8,286 bases of DNA from an uncultured Butyricicoccus sp. (GCA_900557315.1 USSI01000050.1:1-8286), one strand, 5' to 3'. Counted from the first letter of the stretch, positions 1 to 7,353 are shown. A program made the numbers and translations. The notes: generated by a model from the letters alone, not told the origin.

Positions 1-1
1 C

Positions 2-280
2 ATGATGGCGCGGGACAAGACCGACCGCCCCTGGCAGGCCGAACAGCTGGCAAAGCTGCTGCGCGGCCGCCCGGCGCACGTCAACCTGATCCCGCTCAAC
101 GAGGTGGCGGAAAGCCCGCTTCGGCCCTCCAGGCCGGAGACCGTGCGCCGTTTCCAGCAGGCGCTCGAGAAACGCGGCGTGACCGCGACCGTGCGGCGCA
201 GGCTTGGCCCGGATATCGACGCCGCCTGCGGCCAGCTGCGGCAGAGGCAGATCAAAGAGGACGCGGCCGCGGCGGAGTAA
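2..280 (+). CDS. rlmN: 23S rRNA (adenine2503-C2)/tRNA (adenine37-C2) methyltransferase RlmN, C-terminal part (5' end outside window)
   Basis: This is the last 92 codons of a radical-SAM methyltransferase that methylates C2 of A2503 in 23S rRNA and A37 in some tRNAs, supporting translational fidelity. The visible part has the family's C-terminal signature: HVNLIPLNEV (about visible residues 26-35), then RRFQQALEKRGV-T-TVRRRLG and finally DIDAACGQL. The Cys of ACGQL (codon at 227-229) corresponds to the C-terminal Cys that is methylated and carries the transferred methyl group in E. coli RlmN (Cys355). The radical-SAM CxxxCxxC cluster and the N-terminus lie upstream of the window; the ATG codons at 2 and 5 are internal, not starts. 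It ends at TAA 278-280. In many Firmicutes rlmN directly precedes the PP2C phosphatase/PASTA kinase pair, as here. The family call is secure; only the start is unknown. Confidence 0.93.
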   Translation: MMARDKTDRPWQAEQLAKLLRGRPAHVNLIPLNEVAESPLRPSRPETVRRFQQALEKRGVTATVRRRLGPDIDAACGQLRQRQIKEDAAAAE

Positions 281-347
281 GCCTGTACACAAGCACATAT
301 ATCCCACCGTATCTGTTTGCAGACGGCCCGGCCGCCTGCATCCCAAA

Positions 348-364
348 GCCCGGCGATGCCGGGC
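348..364 (+). other. GC-rich hairpin in the rlmN-prpC gap
   Basis: The 119-bp gap between rlmN and prpC contains a perfect 7-bp inverted repeat, GCCCGGC and GCCGGGC, around a three-base GAT loop. No T-run follows (GGGCGGATTCC), so it is not a standard intrinsic terminator. It ends 22 bp before the phosphatase ribosome binding site and could pause polymerase, stabilise mRNA or be chance in GC-rich DNA. I see no convincing promoter in this gap. Confidence 0.4.
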
Positions 365-386
365 GGGCGGATTCCTCTGAACACAT

Positions 387-393
387 GGAGGTG
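387..393 (+). promoter_or_regulatory. Ribosome binding site that fixes the prpC start
   Basis: GGAGGTG lies 6 bases upstream of ATG 400. Its first G is the G of an in-frame upstream ATG (385-387), so that earlier ATG is part of the Shine-Dalgarno site and cannot be the main start. This supports the start at 400 rather than 385. Confidence 0.8.
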
Positions 394-399
394 TTTTTC

Positions 400-1152
400 A
401 TGGAATGGTTCGGATTGACCGATAAAGGGCGCGTGCGCCCGACCAATCAGGACATTTATCAGATCGAAGCGCGGGAGGAAAACCGGACCGCGCTGCTCGT
501 CGTGTGCGACGGCATGGGCGGTGCGAACGCGGGCAATGTGGCGAGCCGCTTTGCCGCGCAGGTGTTCACCGAGTCCATCAAGGCGGAACTCACCAGCAAG
601 CTGGATGCAAAAAACCGTCAGGACCTGCTCACGCGCGCGCTGGACGAGGCGAATGAGACCGTGTTCAGCCTTGCAGGGCGGCAGCCCGAGTTCCGCGGCA
701 TGGGAACCACGCTGGTTGCGGCGCTTGTGCAGGGCGACCAGGCAACCATCCTCAACGTGGGCGACAGCCGCGCCTATCTGTTTGACGGCACCCGCCTGCA
801 CCAGTTGACAGAGGATCACTCTTATGTGGAGGAGATGCGCCGGCAGGGCCGCATCACCGAGGCGGATGCGCGCACCCATCCGCAGAAAAACCTGATTACG
901 CGTGCGGTCGGCGTCGAACCGTCGGTCGAAGGCGACCTGTTTGAGGCGCGCCTGGACGAGAACGAGGTGCTGCTGCTGTGCTCGGACGGGCTGACCGGCA
1001 TGGTGGAGGACGAGAAGATCGCAGAGACGCTGAAAAATGCAAAAACGCTCGCACTGGCGGGCGATGCGCTGCTTACCCTCGCGCTGGAGGGCGGCGGCCG
1101 CGATAATATCACGGTTGCGCTGTTCATCCGCGGCGCGGAAGAGGAGGCGTAA
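400..1152 (+). CDS. prpC: PP2C-family serine/threonine protein phosphatase (Stp1/PrpC type)
   Basis: A 250-residue cytosolic, Mn/Mg-dependent phosphatase that reverses phosphorylation by the PASTA kinase encoded next to it. All PP2C/PPM motifs are visible: TDKGRVRPTNQD at 7-18 (metal ligand D18), VVCDGMGG at 34-41 (D37/G38), RGMGTT at 99-104, LNVGDSRAY at 118-126, THPQKNLITRAVG at 159-171, LLCSDGLTG at 192-200 (D196) and GGRDNIT at 232-238 (D235). The length matches bacterial PrpC/Stp (about 240-255), with no extra domain or membrane segment. The start at 400 is chosen because GGAGGTG sits just upstream and the protein then begins MEWFGLTDKG, as in orthologues. The stop is followed after 7 bp by the kinase start, so the two are almost certainly co-transcribed and translationally close. 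Confidence 0.95.
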   Translation: MEWFGLTDKGRVRPTNQDIYQIEAREENRTALLVVCDGMGGANAGNVASRFAAQVFTESIKAELTSKLDAKNRQDLLTRALDEANETVFSLAGRQPEFRGMGTTLVAALVQGDQATILNVGDSRAYLFDGTRLHQLTEDHSYVEEMRRQGRITEADARTHPQKNLITRAVGVEPSVEGDLFEARLDENEVLLLCSDGLTGMVEDEKIAETLKNAKTLALAGDALLTLALEGGGRDNITVALFIRGAEEEA

Positions 1153-1159
1153 ACCGCAT

Positions 1160-3217
1160 ATGGATAAGTATATCGGCAAACTGCTCGGCGGCCGGTATGA
1201 GATCATCGACGTGGTCGGCGTAGGCGGTATGGCGGTCGTCTACCGCGCGCGCTGCCACGTGCTCAACCGCTATGTCGCCGTTAAGATACTCAAGGACGAA
1301 TATGCCAGGGACCCGGATATCCGCAAGCGGTTTTCCATCGAGTCGCAGGCAGTCGCCAAGCTCAGCCATCACAACATTGTCTCCGTGTACGATGTCGGCA
1401 GTGAAAACGGCACGGATTATATTGTCATGGAACTGATCGAGGGCATCACCCTCAAGGAGTATTTACAGAAAAAAGGCCGTCTGTCCTGGCAGGAATCCGT
1501 GTTTTTTGCGGAGCAGATCTGCCGCGCGCTCGTGCATGCGCACTCCCGCGGCATCATCCATCAGGATATCAAGCCGCAGAACGTCATCATCCTGCGCGAT
1601 GGTACGGCAAAGCTGACCGATTTCGGCATTGCCTCGTTCGCCACCACGCAGGAGACCCGCGTGGTGCAGGAGGCCATCGGCTCGGTGCATTATATCTCGC
1701 CCGAGCAGGCCAAGGGCTCCAAGATCGACTACCGGACGGATATCTATTCGCTCGGCGTTGTGATGTACGAAATGCTGACCGGCAAATTGCCGTTCGAGGG
1801 CGAGACCGCGCTGCAGGTGGTCATGCAGCATATCAACGCGGTACCGCTTGCGCCCAGCGAGGTTGTGCCCGGCATTCCCAAGGGGCTGGATGAGATCGTC
1901 ATGCACGCAATGTGCGCCAACATCGGCCGCCGCTACGCCTCGGCGGAAGAATTGTATACCGATCTGGAACAGCTCAGGAACAACCCGGATATCCGGTTCG
2001 GCTATATTGCGTCGGCGGATGAGACCGGCGAAACCCAGGTGATCGGGCGGGATGTGCAGCGGGCGGCGCGGCATGCGCAGGCAAACGCCGCCGCACAGGG
2101 CCGCCCTGCAGGGCATACGCCTGTATCCGCGCCGCGCCGCGAGACCGCAACCGCGGTGCGCGAGCCGGAGGGCTTTTTTGACCGGCTGGCTGAACGGCCC
2201 GGCCTTGCCGCAGGCATTGCGGTGGCTGTGGTCGCGGTCATCACCCTGGTTGTCGTGGGCATCCTGCTCATGACGGGCAGCAATAACAGCGAGAAAGTGC
2301 AGGTCCCGTCGTTCATTGGCATGAATATTGACGAAGTCATGGCGGACTCGACCTATACCGGCAACTTCACGCTGGAAGAGGCCGCGGAACGCAAGGAGTC
2401 CGACCGCCCGGTGGGAGAGATACTGGAACAGGACGTGGAGGCGGAGAGCGAAGTCGTCAAGGGGACGGTTATCACGCTGACGGTATCCGCGGGCGGCGAA
2501 AATGTCAGCGACACCTATAAGGTGATTGATTTTGCAGAGCGCTCGCTGGATTACGTGACCACCATGCTGGACGAGCATGGCATCAGCTACACGACACAGG
2601 AAGAATACAGCGACGAGGTGGAAGCCGGGCTCGTCATCCGTACCGATCCCGCCGCAGGCGCCGAGCTGGAGCCGGGCGCGTCGATCACGATCTATGTCAG
2701 CAAGGGCAAGGAGACCAAGACGACGACCGTACCCAATTTGTACGGCATGACCGAGGACGCGGCGCGGCAGGCGCTCACGGAGCGCGGCCTTTCGCTCGGC
2801 TCGGCCGACCAGGTGGAGAACTCTGCGGCAGTCGGCACGGTGGTCTGGCAGTCCACTGCGGAAGGCACCGAGGTCGATGAAGGCACTACGGTCAATGTCC
2901 AGATTTCCAAGGGCATCACGCAGACGCAGCAGCCGGAGGATACCGACGACGGCGGATCGGATTCGCAGGACGGCGGCTTTGTCTCCGAGGAGCCGGAGGC
3001 CCCGCAGCAGGGCTCGGCAACCGTGCAGGTTGCGCTGCCGGATAACACCGATATGGCGCATGTTGTCATTTCGGTAGACGGCGTGGTGCAGCATGACGAA
3101 ACGCATGATACCAGCCTCGGCAGCATTTCCGTGCCGCTGACGGGCACGGTGGGGGAACACGAAGTCACGGTCAGCGTGGACGGCAGCAACTCCACGAGCA
3201 CCTATACGTTCAGTTGA
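1160..3217 (+). CDS. prkC: Membrane PASTA-domain serine/threonine protein kinase (PrkC/Stk1 family), non-RD variant
   Basis: A 685-residue kinase that in Gram-positives senses cell-wall muropeptides/lipid II and phosphorylates cell-wall, division and translation proteins. Order: kinase domain about 11-275, juxtamembrane linker 276-346 rich in Ala/Arg, one membrane helix about 349-371, PASTA repeats about 379-444, 450-515 and 521-585, an acidic Gly/Ser/Asp linker 588-617, and a C-terminal beta-rich domain 618-685. Kinase motifs: Gly loop GVGGMAVV 20-27, K42, C-helix E61, catalytic HQDIKPQN 134-141, DFG 154-156, GSVHYISPEQ 174-183, DIYSLG 194-199. Oddities: the catalytic Arg of HRD is Gln135, and the two activation-loop Thr positions of PknB/PrkC are Val and Arg (R167, V169); the second PASTA repeat lacks the usual VPN/VPD opening. 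Essential K42, D136 and D154 remain, so it should be active. ATG 1160 is preceded by GAGGAGG (1141-1147); an in-frame extension to 1037 would run through prpC and is rejected. Confidence 0.95.
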   Translation: MDKYIGKLLGGRYEIIDVVGVGGMAVVYRARCHVLNRYVAVKILKDEYARDPDIRKRFSIESQAVAKLSHHNIVSVYDVGSENGTDYIVMELIEGITLKEYLQKKGRLSWQESVFFAEQICRALVHAHSRGIIHQDIKPQNVIILRDGTAKLTDFGIASFATTQETRVVQEAIGSVHYISPEQAKGSKIDYRTDIYSLGVVMYEMLTGKLPFEGETALQVVMQHINAVPLAPSEVVPGIPKGLDEIVMHAMCANIGRRYASAEELYTDLEQLRNNPDIRFGYIASADETGETQVIGRDVQRAARHAQANAAAQGRPAGHTPVSAPRRETATAVREPEGFFDRLAERPGLAAGIAVAVVAVITLVVVGILLMTGSNNSEKVQVPSFIGMNIDEVMADSTYTGNFTLEEAAERKESDRPVGEILEQDVEAESEVVKGTVITLTVSAGGENVSDTYKVIDFAERSLDYVTTMLDEHGISYTTQEEYSDEVEAGLVIRTDPAAGAELEPGASITIYVSKGKETKTTTVPNLYGMTEDAARQALTERGLSLGSADQVENSAAVGTVVWQSTAEGTEVDEGTTVNVQISKGITQTQQPEDTDDGGSDSQDGGFVSEEPEAPQQGSATVQVALPDNTDMAHVVISVDGVVQHDETHDTSLGSISVPLTGTVGEHEVTVSVDGSNSTSTYTFS

Positions 3218-3233
3218 CAGAGAGGTAGATTTT

Positions 3234-4133
3234 TTGACCGAAGGGATCATTCTCAAGGGCATCGGCGGTTTCTATTATGTGGATACCGCCGAAGGCCTGA
3301 TTGAATGCAAAGCACGCGGACGGTTCCGCAAAACTGTGGGCAAGCCGATCGTGGGCGACCGCGTGACGCTCGAAATCCAGCCGGAGGACGGCACCGGCTA
3401 CCTGCTGGACATCGCGCCGCGCAAAAACAGCCTTGTGCGGCCGGCGGTCGCCAACCTGGACCTGCTGGTGGCGGTTGCGTCGGCGGCGCCGCCGGTAACC
3501 GACCCGTTCCTGATCGACCGCGTGACTGCGATCGCGGTGCACAAGGACATGGATGTGCTGGTGGTCATCAACAAGATCGACGAGGACCCGGGCGAGCAGC
3601 TGTATGAGACTTACCGCAGGAGCGGCATCGAGGTCTTGCGCGTGAGCGCGCTGACCGGCGACGGCATCGACGAGCTGCGTGCGCGTATCCGCGGCCGGGT
3701 GTCCGCGTTTGCGGGCAATTCGGGCGTGGGAAAGTCGAGCGTGCTCAACCGCATTGACCCGCAATTCGGGGCGGCGGTGGGTGCGATTTCCGACCGCATC
3801 GGGCGCGGCAAGCACACCACGCGGCATGTGGAGCTGCATCCCATCGAGGGCGGCGGCTACATCGCGGATACGCCGGGCTTTTCCTCGTTCGATACCGAAC
3901 AGATGGACCTGGTGCTGGCAGAGGACCTGCAATATGCGTTCCCGGAGTTTGCGCCTTACATCGGGCAGTGCAAATTCACCGGCTGTGCGCACGTCAAGGA
4001 AAAGGGATGCGCCGTGCGCGCCGCAGTCGAGGCGGGGGAGATCGCGCAAAGCCGGCACGATAGCTATGTCAAACTGTACGAAAGCGTAAAGGATTTGAAA
4101 CAATGGGAGCTTACGAAGGGCGGCACGCGCTGA
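3234..4133 (+). CDS. rsgA: Ribosome small-subunit-dependent GTPase RsgA (CpgA/YloQ)
   Basis: A 299-residue circularly permuted GTPase that checks late 30S subunit maturation. Order: N-terminal OB-fold (about 1-70), permuted GTPase domain with G4 NKID 113-116, G5 SAL 138-140, G1 P-loop GNSGVGKSS 161-169, the HTT switch 194-196 and G3 DTPG 212-215, then a zinc knuckle with ligands C246, C251, H253 and C259. This is the diagnostic RsgA order and normal length. The start is TTG at 3234: it is preceded by AGAGAGG (3219-3225) at 8-base spacing, no ATG fits, and the encoded TEGIILKGIGGFYYV matches the usual N-terminus. It begins 16 bp after prkC and overlaps thiN by 31 bp at its 3' end. In B. subtilis the orthologue CpgA is phosphorylated by PrkC and dephosphorylated by PrpC, so this linkage may be regulatory. 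Confidence 0.95.
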   Translation: MTEGIILKGIGGFYYVDTAEGLIECKARGRFRKTVGKPIVGDRVTLEIQPEDGTGYLLDIAPRKNSLVRPAVANLDLLVAVASAAPPVTDPFLIDRVTAIAVHKDMDVLVVINKIDEDPGEQLYETYRRSGIEVLRVSALTGDGIDELRARIRGRVSAFAGNSGVGKSSVLNRIDPQFGAAVGAISDRIGRGKHTTRHVELHPIEGGGYIADTPGFSSFDTEQMDLVLAEDLQYAFPEFAPYIGQCKFTGCAHVKEKGCAVRAAVEAGEIAQSRHDSYVKLYESVKDLKQWELTKGGTR

Positions 4134-4765
4134 TTTTCGCCGCAGCGCCGGAAACCGAATACGGCTATATCCGTGCGTTTCTGGAACGGCATCCGGATGC
4201 GCTGATTGCCTGCGCGGACGGCGGCCTGCGCCACGCGCGGGCGCTCGGACTGCACCCGGATTTCATGATCTCAGACTGCGACTCCATGCCTGAGATCGAG
4301 GGGACGGAGGTCATCCGCTTAAAGCCGGAAAAAGACGACACGGACACGCAGGGATGCCTGCGCGAGGTATTCCGCCGCGGCTGCACTGAGGCGACGCTGG
4401 TCTGTGCGACCGGCGGGCGCATCGACCACGAGCTGGCCAACCTCTCCCTGCTGGAGGAGGCGCACGCCATGGGCGGGCGCCTGACCATGCTCGACCGGCA
4501 GAACCGTATCGTTTTGCATCACGGCGGTTGTCAGAAATTCATAATGCCGCCGGAGTACCAGTATTTTTCCCTTGTACCGCTCGATGCGGTATTGCAGGGC
4601 GTCACCATCGAAAACGCCAAATACCCGCTGCATGATGCAACGGTTACCCGTGCAGGCATGATTTCCATTTCCAACGAGGCGGCCGCAAACGATGTGTTTA
4701 CGGTCTCCATCCGGGACGGGCGTGCGCTCGTCGTCTTCTCGCGCGACTTTTCGCGCGCTTTGTGA
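4103..4765 (+). CDS. thiN: Thiamine pyrophosphokinase (thiamine diphosphokinase)
   Basis: A 220-residue cytosolic enzyme that transfers pyrophosphate from ATP to thiamine, making thiamine diphosphate, the cofactor form. Visible motifs: ACADGGLRHA 36-45, DFMISDCDS 53-61 (the family's GDFDS acidic motif, with SDCDS here; D58 and D60 kept), LKPEKDDTDT 73-82, CATGGRIDHELAN 101-113, and the C-terminal thiamine-binding region with GMISISNEA 185-193. Length is typical (210-225). ATG 4103 lies inside the rsgA 3' end, giving a 31-bp overlap in another frame; AAGGA at 4089-4093 is a well-spaced ribosome binding site, and the first conserved strand (HALIFAAAP) begins at residue 8, so no later start fits. 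It is the last gene of the cluster, followed 12 bp after its stop by an intrinsic terminator. No TPP riboswitch is visible nearby, so thiamine-responsive control is not indicated. Confidence 0.93.
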   Translation: MGAYEGRHALIFAAAPETEYGYIRAFLERHPDALIACADGGLRHARALGLHPDFMISDCDSMPEIEGTEVIRLKPEKDDTDTQGCLREVFRRGCTEATLVCATGGRIDHELANLSLLEEAHAMGGRLTMLDRQNRIVLHHGGCQKFIMPPEYQYFSLVPLDAVLQGVTIENAKYPLHDATVTRAGMISISNEAAANDVFTVSIRDGRALVVFSRDFSRAL

Positions 4766-4777
4766 ATATTCCACACG

Positions 4778-4803
4778 AAAACCGCCAAATCCGGCGGTTT
4801 TTT
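4778..4803 (+). terminator. Rho-independent terminator after thiN
   Basis: A 9-bp perfect stem AAAACCGCC / GGCGGTTTT with a six-base AAATCC loop is followed directly by a T-run (TTTTTT at 4798-4803). It sits just after the thiN stop and closes the prpC-prkC-rsgA-thiN transcript. The A-run on the 5' side gives some potential in reverse, but no gene ends here from the other strand. Confidence 0.9.
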
Positions 4804-4839
4804 CTATCCGGCCGGTTTTGCAATTCTGACTGGCCATAC

Positions 4840-4868
4840 TTGCAAAATATAACGGGAAAGCATATAAT
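4840..4868 (+). promoter_or_regulatory. Near-consensus sigma-A promoter for the aminotransferase
   Basis: TTGCAA (4840-4845) and TATAAT (4863-4868) are separated by exactly 17 bp. The predicted transcription start is A4875, giving a leader of about 30 nt with the ribosome binding site AAGGGAG at 4888-4894. The leader is too short for a riboswitch or attenuator. The promoter lies just after the thiN terminator, which separates the two transcription units. Confidence 0.85.
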
Positions 4869-4904
4869 GAATCCATAGAGAGATGAAAAGGGAGTGCGTA
4901 ACCA

Positions 4905-6104
<1,200 letters not shown>

Positions 6105-6117
6105 GAGAGGAATCAAG

Positions 6118-6145
6118 AAGCGGCGCTCTGAAAAGGGCGCCGCTT
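6118..6145 (+). terminator. 12-bp hairpin with GAAA tetraloop between the aminotransferase and the small gene
   Basis: AAGCGGCGCTCT (6118-6129) pairs with AGGGCGCCGCTT (6134-6145), with one T-G wobble and a GAAA (GNRA-type) loop. It begins 13 bp after the aminotransferase stop and ends 17 bp before the next ATG. Only three T residues follow (6144-6146, two of them within the stem), so termination is probably partial: a leaky terminator or a stabiliser of the upstream mRNA's 3' end. No promoter is evident between it and the next gene, so that gene probably depends on read-through. Confidence 0.6.
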
Positions 6146-6162
6146 TGCAGAAAGAGGACAGT

Positions 6163-6636
6163 ATGGAACAGATCCGGATCACGACCGAGATATGCATACC
6201 AAATGCGCGGCAGTATGTGCCGCTGGAACAGCTGGCGGAGTATCCGTTCGTAAAGAAGCCTGAGGAGTACATAGACGGTATCATCACCATCGATTGCGGG
6301 AATCAGGGAAATGCACTTGATGGCTGCATTGAGGAGCTGTGGCAATGCGTACTGGGTGCGCTGGAACAGCTGTGCGAGACGGATGAAGCGGCGTTGTGCT
6401 GCCCGGATCATTCGTATGAGGGCCGTATACGACGGTTGCCGGGAAGACGGATGGCTTTGCAGATGGAGGGGCAGCCGGAACTGACCGCGGATTGTGCGCA
6501 GATGTGCGGCAAGTTATTGGACGCGGCCGAGGAGTTTTTCCGCAGCTATCCTCCTGCGCTGGCTGTGATCCCTTTTGAGGCCAAAGAATTTATTGCGTGG
6601 ATACAGCGTTTGAGGAAATGCCTGATAAATGAATAA
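6163..6636 (+). CDS. Hypothetical protein, small, acidic, cysteine-rich
   Basis: I do not recognise this 157-residue protein. It has no signal peptide, membrane helix or known nucleotide or DNA-binding motif. It opens with a probable beta strand (MEQIRITTEICIPN), contains ITIDCGNQGNALDGCIEELW (41-60), and ends with alpha-helical segments about 107-128 and 140-155. Ten cysteines (11, 45, 55, 62, 71, 79, 80, 111, 115, 153) are scattered, with no clear zinc or Fe-S spacing except C111xxxC115. Codon use differs from neighbours: 6 of 13 Ile codons are the rare ATA and TAT/TTG/GTA-type codons are common, suggesting low expression or a different origin. ATG 6163 is supported by AAAGAGG at 6151-6157; in-frame extension to 6022 would overlap the aminotransferase. 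Coding nature is inferred from the ribosome binding site, length and the terminator just after it. Confidence 0.7.
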   Translation: MEQIRITTEICIPNARQYVPLEQLAEYPFVKKPEEYIDGIITIDCGNQGNALDGCIEELWQCVLGALEQLCETDEAALCCPDHSYEGRIRRLPGRRMALQMEGQPELTADCAQMCGKLLDAAEEFFRSYPPALAVIPFEAKEFIAWIQRLRKCLINE

Positions 6637-6642
6637 AAAACG

Positions 6643-6681
6643 GTTTTAAATGCCGGGGACGCAGATACAACTGTTTTAAAT
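6643..6681. repeat. Two copies of GTTTTAAAT, 30 bp apart
   Basis: GTTTTAAAT occurs at 6643-6651 and again at 6673-6681, in the AT-rich 3' region between the hypothetical gene stop and the terminator stem. The copies are exact. With only nine bases each in an AT-rich spacer they may be chance; no function can be assigned. Confidence 0.35.
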
Positions 6682-6716
6682 AAAAGGCGGGAGCGCGAAG
6701 GCGCTCCCACCTTTTT
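6682..6716. terminator. Bidirectional intrinsic terminator between convergent genes
   Basis: Core stem GGGAGCGC / GCGCTCCC (6689-6696 with 6701-6708) around a GAAG loop, extended by AAAAGG / CCTTTT outside a single C-A mismatch (plus strand). Read on the minus strand the mismatch becomes a U-G wobble, so the 15-bp stem is continuous. T-runs follow in both directions (TTTTT at 6712-6716 on plus; TTTT-A-TTT on minus). It ends the hypothetical gene transcript and the acetyltransferase transcript; the acetyltransferase TAA stop lies inside its 3' edge. Confidence 0.87.
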
Positions 6717-7353
6717 ATGGTTTCGTCAGGTATTTCAGCAAACGGTATTCAGTAAACGCGCCGCAGGTGTATACCTGCTTGAGAAAGAAGCCGAAATGCA
6801 GGTACATGGGCACGTTCTCGCGCGAGAGGGTTTCGAGCACGACCGCCGGGTAGCCCTGCGCGGCCGCGTGGGCGATCACGCCGTCGAGCAGTTCGCGGGC
6901 TGCGCCGCTGCCGCGGTGCGCCTTGTCCACCCCGAACTGCGCAATATAATAGGGATGTTTGCAGTACCGCCTGTACCAGTTCGTGCTGTGCACGTCCATG
7001 ACTGGGCGGCTGTTGCGCGTCAGCTGCGCAAGCAGCGGCCGCTGGATATCGCGCAGCAGATTTTGGTTCCGCAGGGCGTAGACAAGCTGGCCGAGCGGGC
7101 TGAAGCGGGACAGGCGGCGCGGGTCTGCGCCCACGATCGCGCCGATGGGCGTGCCATCATCCCCCTCGCAGATAAAAACGTCGCCCCGGGTGAAATAGTA
7201 GCCCTGCCCGATGCCGAGCACCGCAGGACCAAAGCGTCGGGCGGTCTGCTCGTTCACGCCGGAAAACTGCTGCTGCAACTCCTCTTTTTCGTAAAACTGA
7301 TCGAACATCAATGCGGCGAGCGCCGCGCGTTCGTCCTGACGGGCTCTGCGCAT
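6715..7353 (-). CDS. GNAT-family N-acetyltransferase
   Basis: A 212-residue acetyltransferase that uses acetyl-CoA; the acceptor is unknown. The GNAT fold is visible in the C-terminal half: beta-4/motif A YIAQFGVDKAHRGSGAARELL about 136-156, with the pyrophosphate-binding loop HRGSGA at 146-151 (family pattern R/Q-x-x-G-x-G/A), followed by VVLETLSRENVPMYLHFGF 171-189 (motif B; E174, N180, Y184). The N-terminal half (about 1-120) is less conserved and resembles no specific subgroup I can name; it includes GYYFTRGDVFICEGDDGTPIGAIVG (51-75), the core central strands. ATG at 7353 (minus strand) has an excellent ribosome binding site, AGGAGGG, seven bases upstream. It is monocistronic, has its own promoter, and converges on the hypothetical gene with a shared terminator. 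Assignment to the superfamily is confident; small molecule versus protein target cannot be told. Confidence 0.88.
   Translation of the reverse strand: MRRARQDERAALAALMFDQFYEKEELQQQFSGVNEQTARRFGPAVLGIGQGYYFTRGDVFICEGDDGTPIGAIVGADPRRLSRFSPLGQLVYALRNQNLLRDIQRPLLAQLTRNSRPVMDVHSTNWYRRYCKHPYYIAQFGVDKAHRGSGAARELLDGVIAHAAAQGYPAVVLETLSRENVPMYLHFGFFLKQVYTCGAFTEYRLLKYLTKP

Noticed and set aside
385..399. Earlier in-frame ATG giving five extra residues to the phosphatase
   Set aside because: The G of this ATG is the first base of the GGAGGTG ribosome binding site for ATG 400, and the protein from 400 begins like known PP2C orthologues.
1037..1159. N-terminal extension of the kinase into the phosphatase gene
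   Set aside because: It would overlap prpC by over 100 bp in another frame, gives low-complexity Arg/Ser sequence, and ATG 1160 has its own ribosome binding site and the usual kinase N-terminus.
1463..3262. 599-residue open frame on the minus strand opposite prkC
   Set aside because: It lies fully antisense to a clear kinase gene; its His/Arg-rich composition is typical of shadow frames in GC-rich DNA and it has no recognisable domain.
3210..4103. 297-residue minus-strand frame opposite rsgA
   Set aside because: Shadow of rsgA, whose GTPase motifs are all present on the plus strand; no ribosome binding site or family match.
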